From: Xenopus tropicalis
Taxonomy: Eukaryota > Chordata > Amphibia > Anura > Pipidae
Assembly: GCF_000004195.4 (NCBI RefSeq)
Contig: NC_030684.2
Span: 108,601,429 to 108,665,428, forward strand
DNA length: 64,000 nucleotides
Reading direction: 5' to 3'
The translations under genes and the position numbers were made by a program. Position 1 is the first letter of the stretch; each line of letters opens with the position of its first letter. This document shows, in pieces, positions 61,720 through 64,000 of the stretch. The notes under the pieces were generated by a model. It was not told the origin of the DNA. It ran no database searches and worked only from the letters and a program-made list of their open reading frames with translations.

Positions 61720-62116
61720 TATGGAACCTATTGTTCAGAATGTTCGGGACCTGAGGTCTTCTGGATAAGGGGTCTTTCCATAATTTAAATCACTATACTA
61801 TGAAATGTTTAAAATGTTAACTAAAGTAAATTTGACTGTTTTACCTACAATAAGGATTAATTATATCTTTGTATCAAATACAGGTATGGGGTCTGTTATC
61901 CGGCTTATTCATTTTATATTTAGGATTACCCAATGGCACATATTACTAAAAAAAATTTCTGAAAATGGTTTATTTAGATGAAGTAGGGTTTTACATTTGT
62001 GTTTTTATGCAAAATATTTTTAAGGAAGCCAACATTGTATGTGGTATAGTTTTCCTTTAAAATGAGTCTATAAGAGATAGCCTTCATGTTTCCAGATCAT
62101 GGATCCCACACCTGTA
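61720..62116. mobile_element. 'aggtatggga' family repeat, with a second copy nested or fused
   Basis: Starts TTATGGAACCTATTGTTCAG, carries TGTTCGGGACCTGAGG, and at about 61881 restarts with CAGGTATGGGGTCTGTTATC before ending TCATGGATCCCACACCTGTA. This looks like one copy beside or inside another. Confidence 0.65.
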
Positions 62117-64000
62117 CTGGTTGGGCAGTGATCACTTTTAAATGGAGGCAAACTTCTGCCAAATTCATGTTCTGTAAGCTCATGGACTGTAAACCTCTGT
62201 GAAAAGGATCCTCACTTTTTCTTTCAGAAACGTGCCTGTTTGTCATTTACTCTCCTTATAAGCCAGACAGCTGATAACATTGGCTTTGTATTATGCATTA
62301 ATGTTTTTATTTATAGGGCCAACTGCCAGTGAGTCTGGGTACCTTACAGGCACTATGTCAGAAAGCACTGGGTTGCGGATGAGTAGGCTGGAGCTCATGT
62401 GTTTTGTAATGATGATCCACTGAGGAGCACAGTGGCCAGGACAGGTAGCAGACAATAAGCCAAATCTAGAAAACAGGCCAGTGGCAGACAGTTAGCAATG
62501 TCTGGGGAACAGACCAAACTCACAACTGGGGGAACATAGAAACAGTGTGATCTCAAATATAACCTATGGATTGCTAATTAAATGTAAAGGAAAATTGAGT
62601 AAACTATGCCCACTAAACAGTGCAGAATAGAGTAAACAAATAACTGCTTGTCACAACAGAAGACAACAAATATTAATAGAACCAGAACAACAATTTTGTG
62701 GCCACCAGGAAATCCAGAAGTTGTATCCGAGTATCCACTAATATCCCTTTTGCAGCAAATGTAACTGATTGCCACCTCTCCCAGTATTAGAGATGTATCA
62801 ATGCATTTTATAGCCCCTAAATTGTAATCTCACAAATGTTAGTCACTGGCACCTTTGATTCAGCTTTATTAGTCCCTAATGTATTCCCTCAACATCCAGC
62901 ATATTGGGCATATAGTTTACCTGTATACAGGGGGTCAAACAAAAATTGAATCTATCAATGAAAATATAAGAAAATCTAACATTTCCAGGTACAGGTACTT
63001 ACTGTGACAATTAATTCCACCCAAGCATAAGGAGTTAAAAGAGGAAATATACTCATTTAGTAAACAGTGTTTATAAACCATTAATTTAACATAAACAGAC
63101 AGAGAAGCAGGAGAGCAGGGAACTATTAGTAGACCCTAAACACAAGTTGTGGTCATTGACCAGGGGATCAGCTTGATTTGTACCATTAACCTGGGCTATC
63201 TAAAGCTCATGTTTCCATATAAGCCTAGCACAAAGGGATAAATGCACGCCCTTCTTACAGTATAAACCATGGCATATTTACCCTTTAAAATGGATTCATA
63301 AACTAGCAGAGATAAGAATAGTAACCAAACAGAACTTACCAAAAATACAATAGTTACAACAAATTTAAAGCACATGTTGCAATGTTTGCAGATATATCTT
63401 TCAATGGTTTTTTAAGGGTGTTAATATATTTTATACACAGGGAATGTTGATCCTTTCTGATTTGTTTACAAGGGCTTTAAATACATCATTATATCACCAT
63501 TTCTGTTCCTAGATGCAAAGCCTACATGTGGCCTTCTAAACTATAACACAAATGGATACTGGAACATTTGGATTAAGCCAAACTGGAGCGACTCCCTTGG
63601 GTGTATAAATAACTTGCGAGTGCCAGCTGTAGTGAGAAATAGCCAAGGAATGCTGCTTGGGAACTAACTGCACTGCGGCTCTCAAGCATTTCGGTGGCAA
63701 TAGCAGCACCTTGTACAAGGAAAAGCAAGGCGCCTCAGGTGAATATATGGCTTAAGGACTAATGAAAACAGACCAACATAGGGTTGCGTTTACAAATATT
63801 ATACCCTTTCTAGTAGATTCAGTTTCATCAGGTTCACAGCTACTTTCAGCAGTTTCAGTTAAGGCCAGCGCTGGGGAAAAATGACACCCTATGTAAATAT
63901 ATTATACAAGGCATCCCATGGAAATGAGAAGAAACTGCCTGTTTATAAAATGCATATTCATGTGCTAATAAAAGATATCCAGCGTTCTGTCGTTATTGTT

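Larger units (their letters stand above)
45637..64000 (-). other. slc25a21: slc25a21 intron (inferred), to the end of the window
   Basis: No further slc25a21 exon was found in 18 kb, in line with the very large introns of this gene in other vertebrates. I looked for antisense codings of the expected upstream segments (GLNKGLTATLGRHGVF, YFGFYYNVKN, NPFEVVKVGLQ) without success. The interval holds dispersed repeats, a truncated LINE and a few GC-richer stretches without recognised repeats. Confidence 0.65.

Noticed and set aside
45637..64000. Further slc25a21 exons
   Set aside because: Segments for the preceding carrier repeats were sought on the - strand and not found; this part is treated as a single large intron.
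1..64000. tRNA, rRNA, CRISPR or bacterial-type operon features
   Set aside because: None seen; gene structure and repeats are those of a vertebrate chromosome.

Overview
The window is vertebrate nuclear DNA, almost certainly from a clawed frog (Xenopus). It is AT-rich, intron-dominated, full of (TA)n and (GATA)n microsatellites, and carries many copies of short palindromic repeats typical of Xenopus genomes. These include a family with 'aggtatggga...tcccatacct' ends, a 'ggattcggccgaa' family, T2-like elements with TTAAAGG ends, and a Tc1/mariner transposon. Species (tropicalis or laevis) cannot be decided from the sequence alone. This is a eukaryotic locus, so there are no operons, ribosome binding sites or CRISPR arrays.

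Two protein-coding genes can be supported, arranged tail to tail. On the + strand, from about 2.6 to 34.6 kb, is pax9, a paired-box transcription factor of the PAX1/PAX9 subgroup. Exon 1 contributes only ATGG. Exon 2 (3318-3938) encodes the whole paired domain and the octapeptide. Exons 3 (8484-8620) and 4 (30571-30796) encode the C-terminal region. A last exon (33161-33255) gives a predicted 360-residue protein. Reading through the exon 4 donor instead gives 346 residues. On the - strand are the last three coding exons of slc25a21, the mitochondrial 2-oxodicarboxylate carrier: 45455-45636, 43673-43725 and 39455-39516. The stop codons of the two genes lie about 6.2 kb apart, matching the conserved PAX9-SLC25A21 neighbourhood of other vertebrates. 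From 45.6 kb to the end the window lies inside the next slc25a21 intron; I could not find further exons there.

Region by region: 1-2.6 kb is the pax9 5' flank, with a TG-rich tract and a striking 29-copy 18-bp minisatellite at 1358-1886. 2.6-8.6 kb holds exons 1-3 with short introns. 8.6-30.6 kb is the large intron 3, with a CpG-rich islet at about 9.29-9.77 kb and a complete 1610-bp Tc1-like transposon at 26171-27780. 30.6-34.7 kb holds the last pax9 exons and 3' UTR. 34.7-39.4 kb is intergenic and repeat-rich. 39.4-45.6 kb holds the slc25a21 terminal exons. 45.6-64 kb is slc25a21 intron with repeats, a truncated L1-type LINE with target-site duplication (58085-58499), and several GC-richer, repeat-free stretches that are candidate regulatory elements for pax9.

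I see no novel multi-gene system. The most interesting items are the G-tract minisatellite upstream of pax9, the two possible pax9 C-termini, the CpG islet in intron 3, the Tc1 element with apparently identical 210-bp inverted repeats but a broken transposase, and the candidate conserved non-coding elements in the slc25a21 intron.
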